Positions 1-9,428 of a stretch of DNA of 49,238 nucleotides are shown here, in pieces. The position numbers and the translations under genes were made by a program. The notes below the pieces were generated by a model. It had not been told where the DNA came from and did no database searches. It saw nothing but the letters and a program-made list of their open reading frames with translations. Origin of the DNA: Rhizopus sp. PT2906. Taxonomy: Eukaryota > Mucoromycota > Mucoromycetes > Mucorales > Rhizopodaceae. Positions within the stretch are counted from its first letter, which is position 1; every line of letters starts with the position of its first letter. The stretch lies in the NCBI GenBank assembly GCA_025529335.1, contig JAMYHX010000322.1:1-49238 (forward strand). The letters are read 5' to 3'.

Positions 1-117
1 AAAATTTACATAGAAATGGCCAAATCCGGGGGAAGCGCTTCATCTTTAGCGGAAGTCAAAATTTACGATGACATAAATAGAATTAAATCTCCGACTTTAT
101 ATAACAGTCCCAAGTAA
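1..117 (+). CDS. C-terminal end of an unidentified protein (truncated by window start)
   Basis: An open frame enters from the left edge and ends with TAA at 115-117. The 38 visible residues are rich in Ser, Lys and Ile, starting KIYIEMAKSGG and ending SPTLYNSPK. There is no recognisable domain in so short a piece. An in-frame ATG lies at 16-18, but nothing shows it is a start, and the frame is open upstream of it. This is probably the last exon of a gene that lies mostly outside the window; chance openness over 38 codons in AT-rich DNA cannot be excluded. Confidence 0.4.
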   Translation, partial: KIYIEMAKSGGSASSLAEVKIYDDINRIKSPTLYNSPK

Positions 118-565
118 AACTAATGCTGTATGTATTTCTTGTCTTTCAAAGGTTCCATTTTGTTATCTTCAATAGTGACATCGTCACTACCTAATCATTC
201 TCTTACGTTTAAAAAGGAAGAGAATAACATCAATAAACTCAGTATTAAATTAACTGAGACTAGCTTGAAAACACGGGTAGGTTTGGCAAAGTAGTAGAGC
301 TGAGAGATCTATATCTCTTGGCTTTACTGCCCTGTCTATTGTTAACCAGGTCACATTTTGGATTATGGCAAAGAAATGATCCTTTGCTTTTTTTTTTCCT
401 TTTAATCATTCTTTCATGAGTAGGAAGATCCAATAATATCTGGGTTCAATACATGCTCTTGCAGTAGTATCATCCAGTGGCTGCTCATCTTACAACTATA
501 AGCCATAAAATGTCAACTAGCTGTTTATAAAATAAACTTTACAGTTTATGCATGTAACCAAGATG
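118..565. other. Intergenic stretch, no gene seen
   Basis: AT-rich DNA between the partial left gene and the composite element. It contains a T-rich run near 390-401. No open frame, RNA gene or repeat that I can support. Confidence 0.5.
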
Positions 566-776
566 TACATCCTTTCCGGGAAGTAAATTCACCCAATGGT
601 GAGAATAAATTCAAGTTGCACGAAAAATATGTTCGCCTTGAGTGAAAATCAATTCGCCTGATGGCAAGAATAAAATTCGTATTATACGAAATGTATATTC
701 GTTTTGGTTGACAATTCAGATGCTCTGCTGCTAAGAATAGTTTATAGGACGAGCTTTGGCATTTTTGGACATATTA
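566..776 (+). repeat. Left terminal inverted repeat (IR/DR type)
   Basis: Reverse complement of 7057-7268; perfect over 572-737, then a few substitutions and one indel to about 776. It contains two diverged direct repeats of about 60 bp, 586-644 and 651-710, each including an ATGG..AGAATAAA block and a GAA-ended imperfect palindrome. The second copy holds TTCGTAT at 676-682 and ATACGAA at 684-690 as a 7-bp palindrome. Long inverted repeats with internal direct repeats are the layout of the IR/DR group of Tc1 elements, where the repeats bind transposase; the binding role here is inference. Confidence 0.8.
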
Positions 777-1000
777 ATGGCGATAATCTAAAAATTAATG
801 ACGCTAACCGAAAAATGATTGGTCGTTTGTCAACAAATGATTGTCAGTCGTTCCTACGACAATCGTTGTTGGCTCAACTCCCACTTCGGATGTGGTTAAA
901 GCCCTCCAGACCGCGCTTTATTTTCAGTATTATATAAATTAAATAAAACTTTCATTGTGTTCCCTTTATACCTTTCAAAGCCGCGCATCGTGGAACCATT
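777..1000 (+). other. Leader-like sequence before the ORF1 relic
   Basis: Between the left inverted repeat and the ORF1-like relic lies non-coding sequence with a small inverted repeat: GATTGTC at 839-845 faces GACAATC at 858-864. The last 120 bases resemble the terminal leader of a retroelement followed by its first ORF, but I see no defined long terminal repeat. The boundary of that insertion cannot be fixed by eye. Confidence 0.3.
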
Positions 1001-1695
1001 ATGTCAGATATCACAAATGAAGTACTTACAGCCGAAGAAATTAGAGAATTGTGAGAAATCCGTGAGAGATTCAGAAATGAAGATCTCAGAGACGAACAAC
1101 CAGAGTTACCAGAAGATATTCAGCTCGAATTGGAAGCCTCTTCCAAAATACATCTAAGAACAAACTCAAACAATATGCTAGAGAAACAATTAAGTTCGAA
1201 GGCGGTAAATGAACACAAACAGGGACGATCAACAAGGTTTATCTCCCAGAACTCAAGAAATACCAGGTGGATGCTGCCCACATGGTATCCGTAATCGGCA
1301 AAGGAGCTGATCGATTACGAACAGCAGGAAGAGGAACATCAGAATTATACAACGAAATTCGATACATCTTCGAAGAAGGTGGAGATCAACAGACCATGTC
1401 AACAATCCTGGAAAAGGCTAGGAAACTTGCAGAATACTACCTCGCAACAGGAAAAGAACTGGATAGAGATGCCAAAGACCTATCAACAAAGGCATTTCGT
1501 CTCCCAGGCAGTCTCAAGTATCTCGAGGATGACGATGAAGACGACAACAAAGACCTCTTTTTCTCCCTTGATGTTATTGAAAAGATTCAAAAGACCAGAT
1601 TTGAGGAGTCCGTCATCAAAAGATCGCGTTATTCATCAAGACCCCAGGGTGGATTCAATGGTAGAGGACTGTTTGGGATAATGAAAAATACGTAG
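1001..1695 (+). pseudogene. Decayed retroelement ORF1 (gag-like), probably DIRS-like
   Basis: An ATG at 1001 opens MSDITNEVLTAEEIREL, followed by an in-frame TGA near 1052 and a charged, acidic helical stretch. A frame change near 1150 and another TGA at 1209-1211 precede a long open part (1264-1695) that encodes HMVSVIGKGADRLR, an alpha-helical region, an acidic EDDDEDD block and a basic, Gly-rich end (SSRPQGGFNGRG). No zinc knuckle is visible. Acidic-to-basic, glycine-rich proteins of this kind precede the reverse transcriptase in DIRS-like retroelements of Mucorales; this family link is from general recognition, not a search. The two stops and one frame change make it non-functional. Confidence 0.5.
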
Positions 1696-2050
1696 GGTAG
1701 AATAGAAAAGACAGAAGTACTGTTAGAACTGTGTATATCCTTTTATAGAAAGAATATAACAAGAATATGATATGCTTTATTGACATGAAAAATCGTCCTC
1801 TATTTACACTTTTTCTTCAACGGGTAAACCGGGTTATCCTGGGACAATTAATAATCCTTATTCATAGATAGTAATTACGATCAATTCGCCTAAAGCATCT
1901 TCCTGTTTGTTCTTGACCCTATTGGATCATTAAATGTACCTGCCTTACTAGATCAGATATAAAAAATTCTCTATTTATTCATTCTCATATATATTCGGAT
2001 CGTACCCTCATTTATTAGTTCTTCTCTCAACTTTAAATAAAGAATAGTAA
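1696..2050. other. Non-coding spacer inside the composite element
   Basis: AT-rich, with many stops in all frames. It may hold the 5' exon or the promoter of the following open frame, but no ATG with a plausible donor site joins to it. Confidence 0.4.
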
Positions 2051-2940
2051 TTGTTAGCTATTGACTTCTACTGTTCTTATATACAAATACCAAAAACGCA
2101 ACAATACTTCTTTTCCGATGGTCAAAAACATGATCCTGTAGACGAATTTGACAAGAAGTGGATGAGAGAAAGTATAGTCAGGATGTCAGAATTGTTCCTA
2201 GACAATAACGAACTCGAACTGAATGACTTCTCAGAGGCTGATTTACTACATGATGTATGGCCCTTTCTATACAGAGCATTCAAAAACAAAGAAGTTAGGG
2301 CATCACTTGGGGAAAGAACAAGTGGGGCTGTTGCTTTAGCCAGAAATGAACATAGAGGATTGGAAGCAAGAGAGAAAAGGTCAAGAAAAGCTATCGGTGC
2401 CAAGCTTGACATTGTTTTTAAAATAGGCTATAATGAACATGGCTCTTGTGAAGTTGGTAAAGATGACGTTACGGTAGCCGACGACAAGTATCTTGATGAT
2501 GACCTTATAAAACTTCCTAAAACTCTTAGGGATATGTTGGTTTTATTGGTGCAGAAGAACCCTAGAAAAATAAACAACCTTTTGACTGTTGGGTTTCTGG
2601 TTATGGGTAAGCTAAACATATTACATAAATAAAGGTACATTTAATAATTCACTTCTTAGGTCTATGTATGGAGCTTGTGATCATGGATGTCCCTGTTGGC
2701 CAACATATTGCGCGAATCACAAAAACTGCCAGGTTTGAGTTCCCATCCTCTATTGAGACTATGACTATTGACTTCTTGCCCTTTCTGGAGATCACGTGGA
2801 AAGGTAAACAAGCAATGAAGATGGTTCATAAAACTATGAATGACAGAAAAAGAAAAATCACCGAGCTCGTTGTTGACAGTTCGGACATTGTACCATCTTT
2901 GGCTTACTCTTTTTACCATAAATCTGCCGCTTTCATGTAA
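2051..2940 (+). CDS. PD-(D/E)XK-like hypothetical protein, spliced, 5' end uncertain
   Basis: Two open segments join cleanly at a 53-bp intron (2607-2659, gtaagc..cttag), giving 837 bases in one frame from 2051 to the TAA at 2938-2940. The first codons lack an ATG; the first in-frame ATG is at 2162-2164 (241 aa), or an upstream exon is missing, since TTAG at 2054-2057 could be an acceptor. The protein has a helical, acidic first half, then AKLDIVFKIG followed by SCEVGKDD: an Asp, then Glu-x-Gly-Lys, which resembles the core of PD-(D/E)XK nuclease folds. Mucoralean genomes carry families of hypothetical proteins with this Asp..E-x-G motif. It is the only substantial unbroken frame inside the composite element. 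Function is not established; nuclease activity is inference. Confidence 0.5.
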
Positions 2941-3385
2941 ATAAAGCTTATGTTCCTTGATAAAGATAATCAATTTTTAGATAGTCAGCTTGTCTTGCTT
3001 TTTAAAGAATTAAGTCTTGCTTGATTTAACAATATGCATTAAAAGCGTTTTTATTTAAAGATATTTCATAAATTATGCTTAAAGTCTCGTTTAGTTTCAA
3101 AGCAATAAGCTTTTACTCACACGAATAGCCACGAGAAGGTAGAGACTGTCTCTTCCCAACCCCAGACCCCAAGATGCTGATGCTTTTCACCATCATATTT
3201 CTAATCCGAGAAGCCCAGTAGAGGCAACTTCTGCAACTAGCCGTATGATAGCTTTATACTAGAGAAGTCAGCACCAGATACTTTTCCTAATATTTTTCTA
3301 ATCCGGAAGCCCTGTAAAGGGTAGGAGTTACAATGGACCATGAAAGAAATAAAAAAAAAACTAACAAAACATTATAGATTTACAA
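2941..3385. other. Spacer with two diverged copies of a short repeat
   Basis: No gene seen. A block with TTTCTAATCCGAGAAGCCC (from about 3198) recurs in altered form from about 3293 as TTTCTAATCCGGAAGCCC, each followed by a GTA-AGG rich tail, suggesting an old tandem duplication of about 95 bp. Confidence 0.4.
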
Positions 3386-3937
3386 TCATCGTCGTTGAGT
3401 CGAAAAATTTTGATTATGACGACTCTGGTTGTTTCTATTTCTATTAATGGCATCCATAATCATGCTGGCACCTTGTTCAACTTGCGCAAGTTCATCATCA
3501 TTTAACAAATGTGCTTTTTCTTTGTATGCACGGTATCTTGCCAGCAAATTAGCCAACTTATTTGTCAAATTGTCGACTTCTTGGTAATCAGTAGCAGATG
3601 ATCCTTATTCCTCGGTGATGTTTGTTTCCTAATTAATTTCGATTGGAATTAGCTCAGTAAAAGAAACTATATTATTGTGTTAATTAGTAGACTACCCCTC
3701 GTACTTGCATCTTACTTACCTTGGTAAGGTTGAAGTGTGTCTGAAACGGTGAAGAAGGTACATATGCTTACATGCAATTCTATTGTATTCAAAGTCTTTG
3801 CATGTACATTTGACCATTTGATTGTTACTAACCTCAACTTGATAGACATTGCCATTGTTGCTGAAGGATTGTACGGTGTCTTTGTTGGGTTTCTCTTGGG
3901 ATTCTCTGAAAAACACTAATTTGCACAGTTTTTCCAA
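3386..3937 (-). pseudogene. SWIM zinc-finger transposase tail (Mutator-like), broken
   Basis: The minus strand encodes a SWIM-type finger: KCTCKDF, ten residues, ACKHMYLLHR (pattern C-x-C..C-x-H) at about 3735-3830. SWIM fingers close many Mutator-like (MULE) transposases. An intron-like gap (gtaagt..atatag, about 3660-3717) leads into a frame that continues with two in-frame stops (TAG, TAA) and then an open run to TAG/TGA at 3386 that ends RHNQNFSTQRR. The visible stops sit where one C-to-T change from CAG or CAA would explain them. No DDE catalytic core is present, so this is only a C-terminal relic. Upstream it is joined directly to a DIRS-like fragment near 3916-3937. Confidence 0.55.
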
Positions 3938-4480
3938 TAGCGATTGTAGGCGTCGTTGGTTGACTTGCGGATAGCTTGAACTAGAAACTTCGATGTAGCT
4001 TCATTCATCCATTCTTTCTCTTGGTACCTCCAGATATCTGCCATGCGGTTACTGAGAAATTCTTCTTCAAGTTGAAGACTAGAGGTTCCGTCTTGTTGCG
4101 CTTCAACACCATCGGCCACCAAAATTGTGTTGGCCATGTTGGAGTCACCATCACACAATCTTGCACTCGATCTTGATTGATTTTCTTCAACACCTGCGGT
4201 ATCAGCTTCCAAGGTGGATGTAGGAAGAGACCCTTCCTAGGCCATGCTTGCTGGAAAGCATTTGTTCTCTCTGCTCTGGGATCAATCTTCCATGATCAGT
4301 ACCTTTTCAGCTTCTTGTTGGTGCCATCGGCAAACGCATCTATCTTGAGACTGACATTCCATTCCTGTGCAATTCGTTTGACAACCCAATGTGGCAAGCT
4401 GTAATTGTGAAATGATTGAGACATTCGGCTGAGGGCGTCTGCCTCTGTATTCATTGCTCCTGGGATGTGCTGGTAAATAT
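3916..4480 (-). pseudogene. DIRS-like RT/RNase H end and tyrosine-recombinase start, broken
   Basis: Read on the minus strand from about 4477, the frame gives HIPGAMNTEADALSRMSQ, then SLPHWVVKRIA and KIDAFADGTNKK, typical of the RNase H end of DIRS/Ty3-like polyproteins. An in-frame TGA replaces an expected Trp codon just after KKLKRY. The run TPTWPTQFWWP follows. An overlapping second frame (4212-3916) encodes a helical region ending RKSTNDAYNRYWKNC, resembling the N-terminal part of the tyrosine recombinase that DIRS elements carry. Both stop at the junction with the SWIM relic. It is a truncated, inactive piece. Confidence 0.55.
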
Positions 4481-4504
4481 GAAATCACTATTGCATTTTT
4501 TTTT

Positions 4505-5083
4505 TCACTGCAGGAAAGCTTCATACCATGCTGACACATGGATTGAACTGAATAAGTCTGTGAGTGCTCTGGTAAGTCAATAAGCAAAGCGATGGATTGT
4601 TTCCTAATTTTATTATTGTTCATTTCAGATTCGTGCTCATTTGCGTTACCAGACTGAAGGACTTGAAGCTATGTCGGATGTTGCAACCATGCCCCATGTT
4701 TCCTTGTCCCTGCAGTCATCTTGTCCCACCACCGTACTTAAGTCGGGCGGGCGCACTCATGTCTCCAATGGAGATGAATCCAACGAGGAAAAATTAAACA
4801 AGAAAGAGTCAAGCTCACAGTCATCGTATAACCTGAGCAGTCAGTCTTCATCAACCTGGATGTGCTGTGCGGCATCTTCCAGGTCATGAATCTCCTCATG
4901 GCCATCGTCATCCGTAACGCTAAGCACATCAAAAAACAAATTCACAAGCGTGTCCCTCCATCCACAATGGCTCTCCCATCATTTGAGTCGCGCCTCTACA
5001 TCAACGAAGAACAAAAGCGGTTCTTACTTAACATGTCGAATCCCCGTGTGAAACGCGCTGCCAGAAAACTCAATTTTGAATAA
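4505..5083 (+). pseudogene. Broken multi-exon gene of unknown function
   Basis: After an acceptor-like CTGCAG (to about 4514) an open frame encodes ASYHADTWIELNKSVSAL, then a clean intron (gtaagt..tttcag, about 4573-4627), then IRAHLRYQTEGLEAMSD and a Ser-rich run. Another frame on the same strand carries LTVIV, a TAA, then PEQSVFINLDVLCGIFQV and an open end to LNFE with TAA at 5081-5083. A frame change near 4740-4800 and at least two stops (TGA, TAA) therefore separate the two parts. No domain is recognised. It lies inside the composite element and may be mobile-element derived. Confidence 0.4.
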
Positions 5084-5593
5084 TGATGTGATCAGTGTCT
5101 CTTCCCTACACACATATACTTCTTTTTCTACAATAATGCACATCTTCCTATTTATATATCCCTTTCCTTTTCACTTTTTTGTTTACAATCTTCATGTAGT
5201 ACAGCGGTATTAGACCCTCACTTTTTTTTCTTCTGTACTCTCGTTGAGTACCGTTGTCGACAGTTTTAGTTAATAAAAGAAAAACACTTGCATTTATTAT
5301 CAATTGGGATATGCGGGTTAATGTATTACTTGTATACCTATTTTTTTTTCCGCGACGCGTGCTTCAATTTCTTATTGAGTAGTGTGTCATTTCTCTATAA
5401 ACTTTGACAAAATCTATCGTGATTTAACCAAAGGTTTAGCAGATTTATTTGGAACATACATGCGATCATTTTGTGTAATATAACGGATTTGACTTCGTAC
5501 GTCGCCAAATGGTTCCTTAAAAAAAAAAGAAGAGAGAGAGGATGGTCAATCAGAGATGGTAGCAAAGGAATGGCAGCAAGAATGGCAGTGCCA
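5084..5593. other. Non-coding spacer inside the composite element
   Basis: 3' flank of the broken gene and of the transposase relic. It contains T-rich runs and no open frame of note. Confidence 0.4.
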
Positions 5594-7078
5594 TCAAAGT
5601 GAATTAATGCCACCTTTTTTTTCATACTTTCCATAATATTTTTTATTCTGACACCATTGCTCTTGTTTCCACTGAGTGGTAGTTTCTTCAGAGTGGTTGG
5701 CTGTTACGGCGTTTATCCAAACATTTATGTGAACGCTTGGCAATGCCTTGAAATCACTTAACCTCAAGCTATTAGAGGCTTCACTGATCCGGGTCATCAA
5801 CGTTTCCTTCTCGAGAAACCTGTGGCGTTTCACTTTACTTTTGAACACTGACCAGAATTACTCAATTGGATTGAGCTCAGGAAAATAGGAAGGTAAGTAA
5901 ATACAGTGGTAACCGCGAGATTCTACGTACTTGGCTATGTCCTCGGATGTATGGATAGGAGCATTATCCATCACGAGGTAGTGACCTTTCATGTGTGGAT
6001 AACAGTCCATTTCATCCATTGTAGCTTTAAGAAAGCTGATATAGTGTCCCGTAACTGTTCCTTTGCTCATCTATTCAACACCATCTCCTCGCTTTCTCTT
6101 TCTACTGGATGGAGGCTGAGGAAATCTAAGGCATTATTTAATTAGACCTTCAGTAGAAATTGAGCCTAGGATGGTTGTTGTTGTTGCTCGTGCTTTGGGA
6201 ACTGTGACCGCTGCCGGTGTACCTTTCTTTGATCATACCATATTACGTTTCAGGTTAATATGGAAAGCAGAATCGTCAAGAAAGACACAGTTTCTCATAA
6301 AATCCATGTTTGTTTTTTCTTATTTACGAATCCAATCCAAGCGCTTTTGAATCTTTTCTTCACTGTTCCGGTCTATAGGCTGAAGCCGAGCTTTTTTAAA
6401 GGACAAATTGCAATGTTCTTTTACAAAATCAAATAAAGTAGTTTTAGATACTTTTAATTCTGTGAATACCTGTTTTAACTTCTTCATTACGTCGCCTAGA
6501 ACGACTGAAGGGTTCTCATTAATGTACTCGAGAATAGCGCTTTTGTGTGTCTCATGGAGAATACGTGGACGACCAGTCTTTCTCCTTTTCTCAAAAATAC
6601 TGTCAGGATCCTTTTCGTACTGCACAGCCCGTTTTTGTGCAGTGCGAATGTGAACCCCAAGCTGTTTTGCAGCAGCGGCCGCACTCAAACACTTCTCAAA
6701 CAACAACTTGAAGAACTTCATCTTGTCCTGATCTGAATAGCGAGTGTAATTACGCTTCCCTGATGCTTCCCTCATAATAACATCTCTATTAGACTTTGCC
6801 TCCTTTTCTACTTGCATTGTCTCTATTCTTTTCTCGCTCTCCAGGGGTAGCTGAGCTAAATGTTATGTATGAGAGCTCAGCGTTTCAAGACGAAACTGCT
6901 CCTCATCAACAATATAATCCATTGGCTCAGGTCGGCCATACTTGTCGACAACAGAACCTTTTCCATTTTCAAACAAGGATTGAAAGTTCATTATCTGGTA
7001 ACTTCCGATGCAATTGTGAAAGAGAAGTAAAACAAGGACAAGCACTTGGTGCGCTCTTACATATCCAAAAAATGCCAA
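5594..7078 (-). pseudogene. Tc1/IS630-like DDE transposase with six in-frame stops
   Basis: One reading frame runs from ATG 7076-7078 to the stop at 5594-5596 without any indel, but is cut by stops at 6863-6865, 6320-6322, 6233-6235, 6134-6136, 6071-6073 and 5858-5860. In order it shows an N-terminal helix-turn-helix region (SAAAAAKQLGVHIRTAQK), a basic GRPR stretch, a second HTH-like part (LKVSKTTLFDFV), the first catalytic Asp in CVFLDDSAFH, the second in HYLVMDNAPIH and the third acidic residue in SYFPELNPIE followed by FWSVFKSK. This is the DDE core of Tc1/mariner-IS630 enzymes. About 494 codons are covered. The gene starts inside the right inverted repeat, as expected for the element's own transposase. 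It cannot make full-length protein, so movement would need an enzyme from elsewhere. Confidence 0.85.
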
Positions 7079-7268
7079 GGCTCGTCCTACAAACTGTTCT
7101 TAGCAGCAGAGCATCTGAATTGTCAACCAAAACGAATATACATTTCGTATAATACGAATTTTATTCTTGCCATCAGGCGAATTGATTTTCACTCAAGGCG
7201 AACATATTTTTCGTGCAACTTGAATTTATTCTCACCATTGGGTGAATTTACTTCCCGGAAAGAGTGTA
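7057..7268 (-). repeat. Right terminal inverted repeat (IR/DR type)
   Basis: Mirror copy of the left repeat, with the same two internal direct repeats. The first codons of the transposase frame lie at its inner edge (in-frame ATG at 7076-7078). The outer TA is at 7267-7268. The repeat ends about 110 bp before the MEX67 start codon. Confidence 0.8.
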
Positions 7269-7379
7269 TGCCCTTTGTTGCTTCAAAACTATCTGCAGCA
7301 ACAAATTTAAGCTCAGTAAGCAGTGTCTATATTTTAAAATTTTTTTTCTTTCTTTTTGTTTTTGATCGATCTATAGACA

Positions 7380-9329
7380 ATGTCAGAATCAAAGGGATTA
7401 TTTGCCATGTTTGGCGCTGCTATTCCTGCAGCTGCTCTAGAAAAGAAAGAGGATGATAAATGGCAGACTGCAACCAACAAAAAGTCGTCAAGAGGACTTG
7501 CGTTAAAGGCGAAAGCAGCAGGAAAGACTGTAACTGTTACAGAAAATAAAAAGAAGATTCTTGATGAAGGAGAAGACATTGATATGGGAGGAATGGGAAA
7601 AAAGAAGAAGAATAGAAAACGATTGTAAGCACATCTCGAGTTAAAAAGTATCAGTTGATAAACTTGTTTATTCTAGTAATCCATATGGTCGACCAAAACC
7701 AGCCGAAAAGAAAATGGAAGCAACTCCAGCAGAGAGAATAGATTTGCTGGTAAGTTGTTTATCTTGAAACTAATCAAAGCTTAGGTACTTAACCCATTGT
7801 TAGATCACAGGATTTGAACCAGGAACAGAAGCAGGCATCATACCGTTTCTAGTACAAAAATCCAAGAAGCAGTGGCAAGCCGTAGATGCACAAATCAATC
7901 AGGGTCAAATGCTTTTGACTGTCAGCGATCCAGTCATTGCAAGAATTTTGATTCGTTTAGATGGTTACATCTTTGGTACACAGCAATTACAGATTCGTCT
8001 GTTTGATCCCAATTCACCACTGGCAGCCGCCTTACAGCCTTCTAGTCCTGAAAATGGCAAATTGACAACAATTGATATTTTAAGAAACTTTTTAAAAAGT
8101 CGATGGAACGTTGAAACAAAGTACTTGAATTTGGATGATATGGCCTCCGATCCCATCTTGAAGAAATCAGCTATTCGTCCACCTGGTGCACCAGGCTCCA
8201 ATGCGATTGTTGGCCCAGCCATGATGAAGCTTGCTGGTGAAATGTTTCAAGATATTATTTCTATTTCCTTTGCTCGCAACCATTTAAAAAACGTACAACA
8301 GATATCGACATTAGCACAATATCTACCAAATATTCAAAATATATCACTTTCAGATAATCTCATCAAAGAATACGAGGGTTTGGAAGCACTTAGTGGAACA
8401 GGCAAATTAAAGAACCTCAGAGAACTTTATCTAGTGGGAAACCCTCTTCGTGAATCAGAGTTCAAGCAACGTAACAGTGATAGAGCATACATCAGAAATA
8501 TAGTCAAAAGATTTCCTACCTTGGTCCTCTTAGACGGTATGCCTATCCATCTGACAGAGGAAGAAGCAGCTGCGGTACACAAGACTGGACGTGTGTTGCC
8601 ATTAGACAATCAACCAAACTTTTTTGACAGCGAAATAACACGCTCTGTTACTGTTGACTTTTTATGTAAATTCTTTCAAGCCTTTGATCAAGATAGACCA
8701 ACACTGTCCATTCTTTACGACGCTGACTCTGTGTTCTCAATCACAACTAATGTCAAGCTTCGTTCACAGCAGAAATTAAAGAGAAAGGATAAGAAGAAGC
8801 TGATGGATGACGAAGAAATGCTGAATTGGACATCGATAAGTAGAAATCTTATGGGAAAATCTAAAAGTATGAGATATAATAATAAAGCATATGCAGACGA
8901 CTTATTCTCTTATAGGACAGGAAGGCAAAGGGCTTTTAATTGGCCCGGAAGCTATTGGAAGTACCTTTTGCAGGTTACCAAAGACGATACACGATTTACA
9001 AAAGACAGAAGATTTTATAGTAGATGCTCATCAATCACCCGCAGGACTAGTCATTTGCTTACATGGTGAATTTAAAGAAGAGGAATCTTCACCTCCTTAC
9101 TCGTACGATCGTACTTTTCTTCTTCGTCCTGCAGCACCTACATCACCGTAAGTACTCTTGCTTTTATTATATACATATGGCTAATGAATGGTAACATAGG
9201 GCTACGGCTGCTGGCTGGCCATATACAATCATAAGCGACATGTTATGTGTTCGTGATTATATTGGAAATCAAGGCTTCAAACCTCAAGCACCAGTGCCTA
9301 CAAGCATATTTGCATCATATCCTGTTTAA
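7380..9329 (+). CDS. MEX67: Mex67/NXF1-type nuclear mRNA export receptor
   Basis: Five exons: 7380-7624, 7677-7749, 7804-8866, 8916-9147, 9200-9329; all introns are 49-54 bp and the spliced frame gives 580 aa. Mex67 forms a dimer with Mtr2 that carries mRNPs through nuclear pores. Visible parts: a basic, Lys-rich N-terminus (KKKKNRKRF), an RRM-like region, a leucine-rich-repeat block at about residues 254-325 (FQDIISISFARNHL, IQNISLSDNLI, LRELYLVGNPL), and an NTF2-like domain from about residue 385 (VDFLCKFFQAFD, AIGSTFCRLPKTIHDLQ) to near the end. The usual C-terminal UBA-like TAP-C domain, which binds FG nucleoporins, is not visible: the protein ends about 25 residues after the NTF2-like part. 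Start: first ATG after a T-rich leader that may hold an intron ending at 7376. The stop is 100 bp from the stop of the convergent WOPR gene. Confidence 0.9.
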
Positions 9330-9428
9330 TAAACACACATTTATTTGGCTCATAAGAATGAGGATGGCATGATACCATATTTACAATAAGAAAAGCATGT
9401 TTATACTCTTATATGAATACAAAACAAC

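Larger units (their letters stand above)
566..7268. mobile_element. Composite Tc1/IS630-like element with long terminal inverted repeats and nested relics
   Basis: The two ends match as an inverted repeat of about 200 bp (572 to about 776 against about 7057 to 7262), with 166 bp perfect (572-737 vs 7097-7262). Just outside, both ends read TACA plus two differing bases, so the element starts and stops at a TA (566-567 and 7267-7268), the target duplication expected of Tc1/mariner elements. The transposase relic is on the minus strand and begins inside the right repeat. Between its end (5594) and the left repeat lie about 4.8 kb of other material: retroelement ORF1-like sequence, a PD-(D/E)XK-like open frame, a SWIM-type transposase tail, DIRS RT/recombinase pieces and another broken gene. 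I infer one Tc1-like element enlarged by insertions. Two separate opposing copies are an alternative, but the shared TA boundaries and high end identity favour one unit. Confidence 0.75.
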
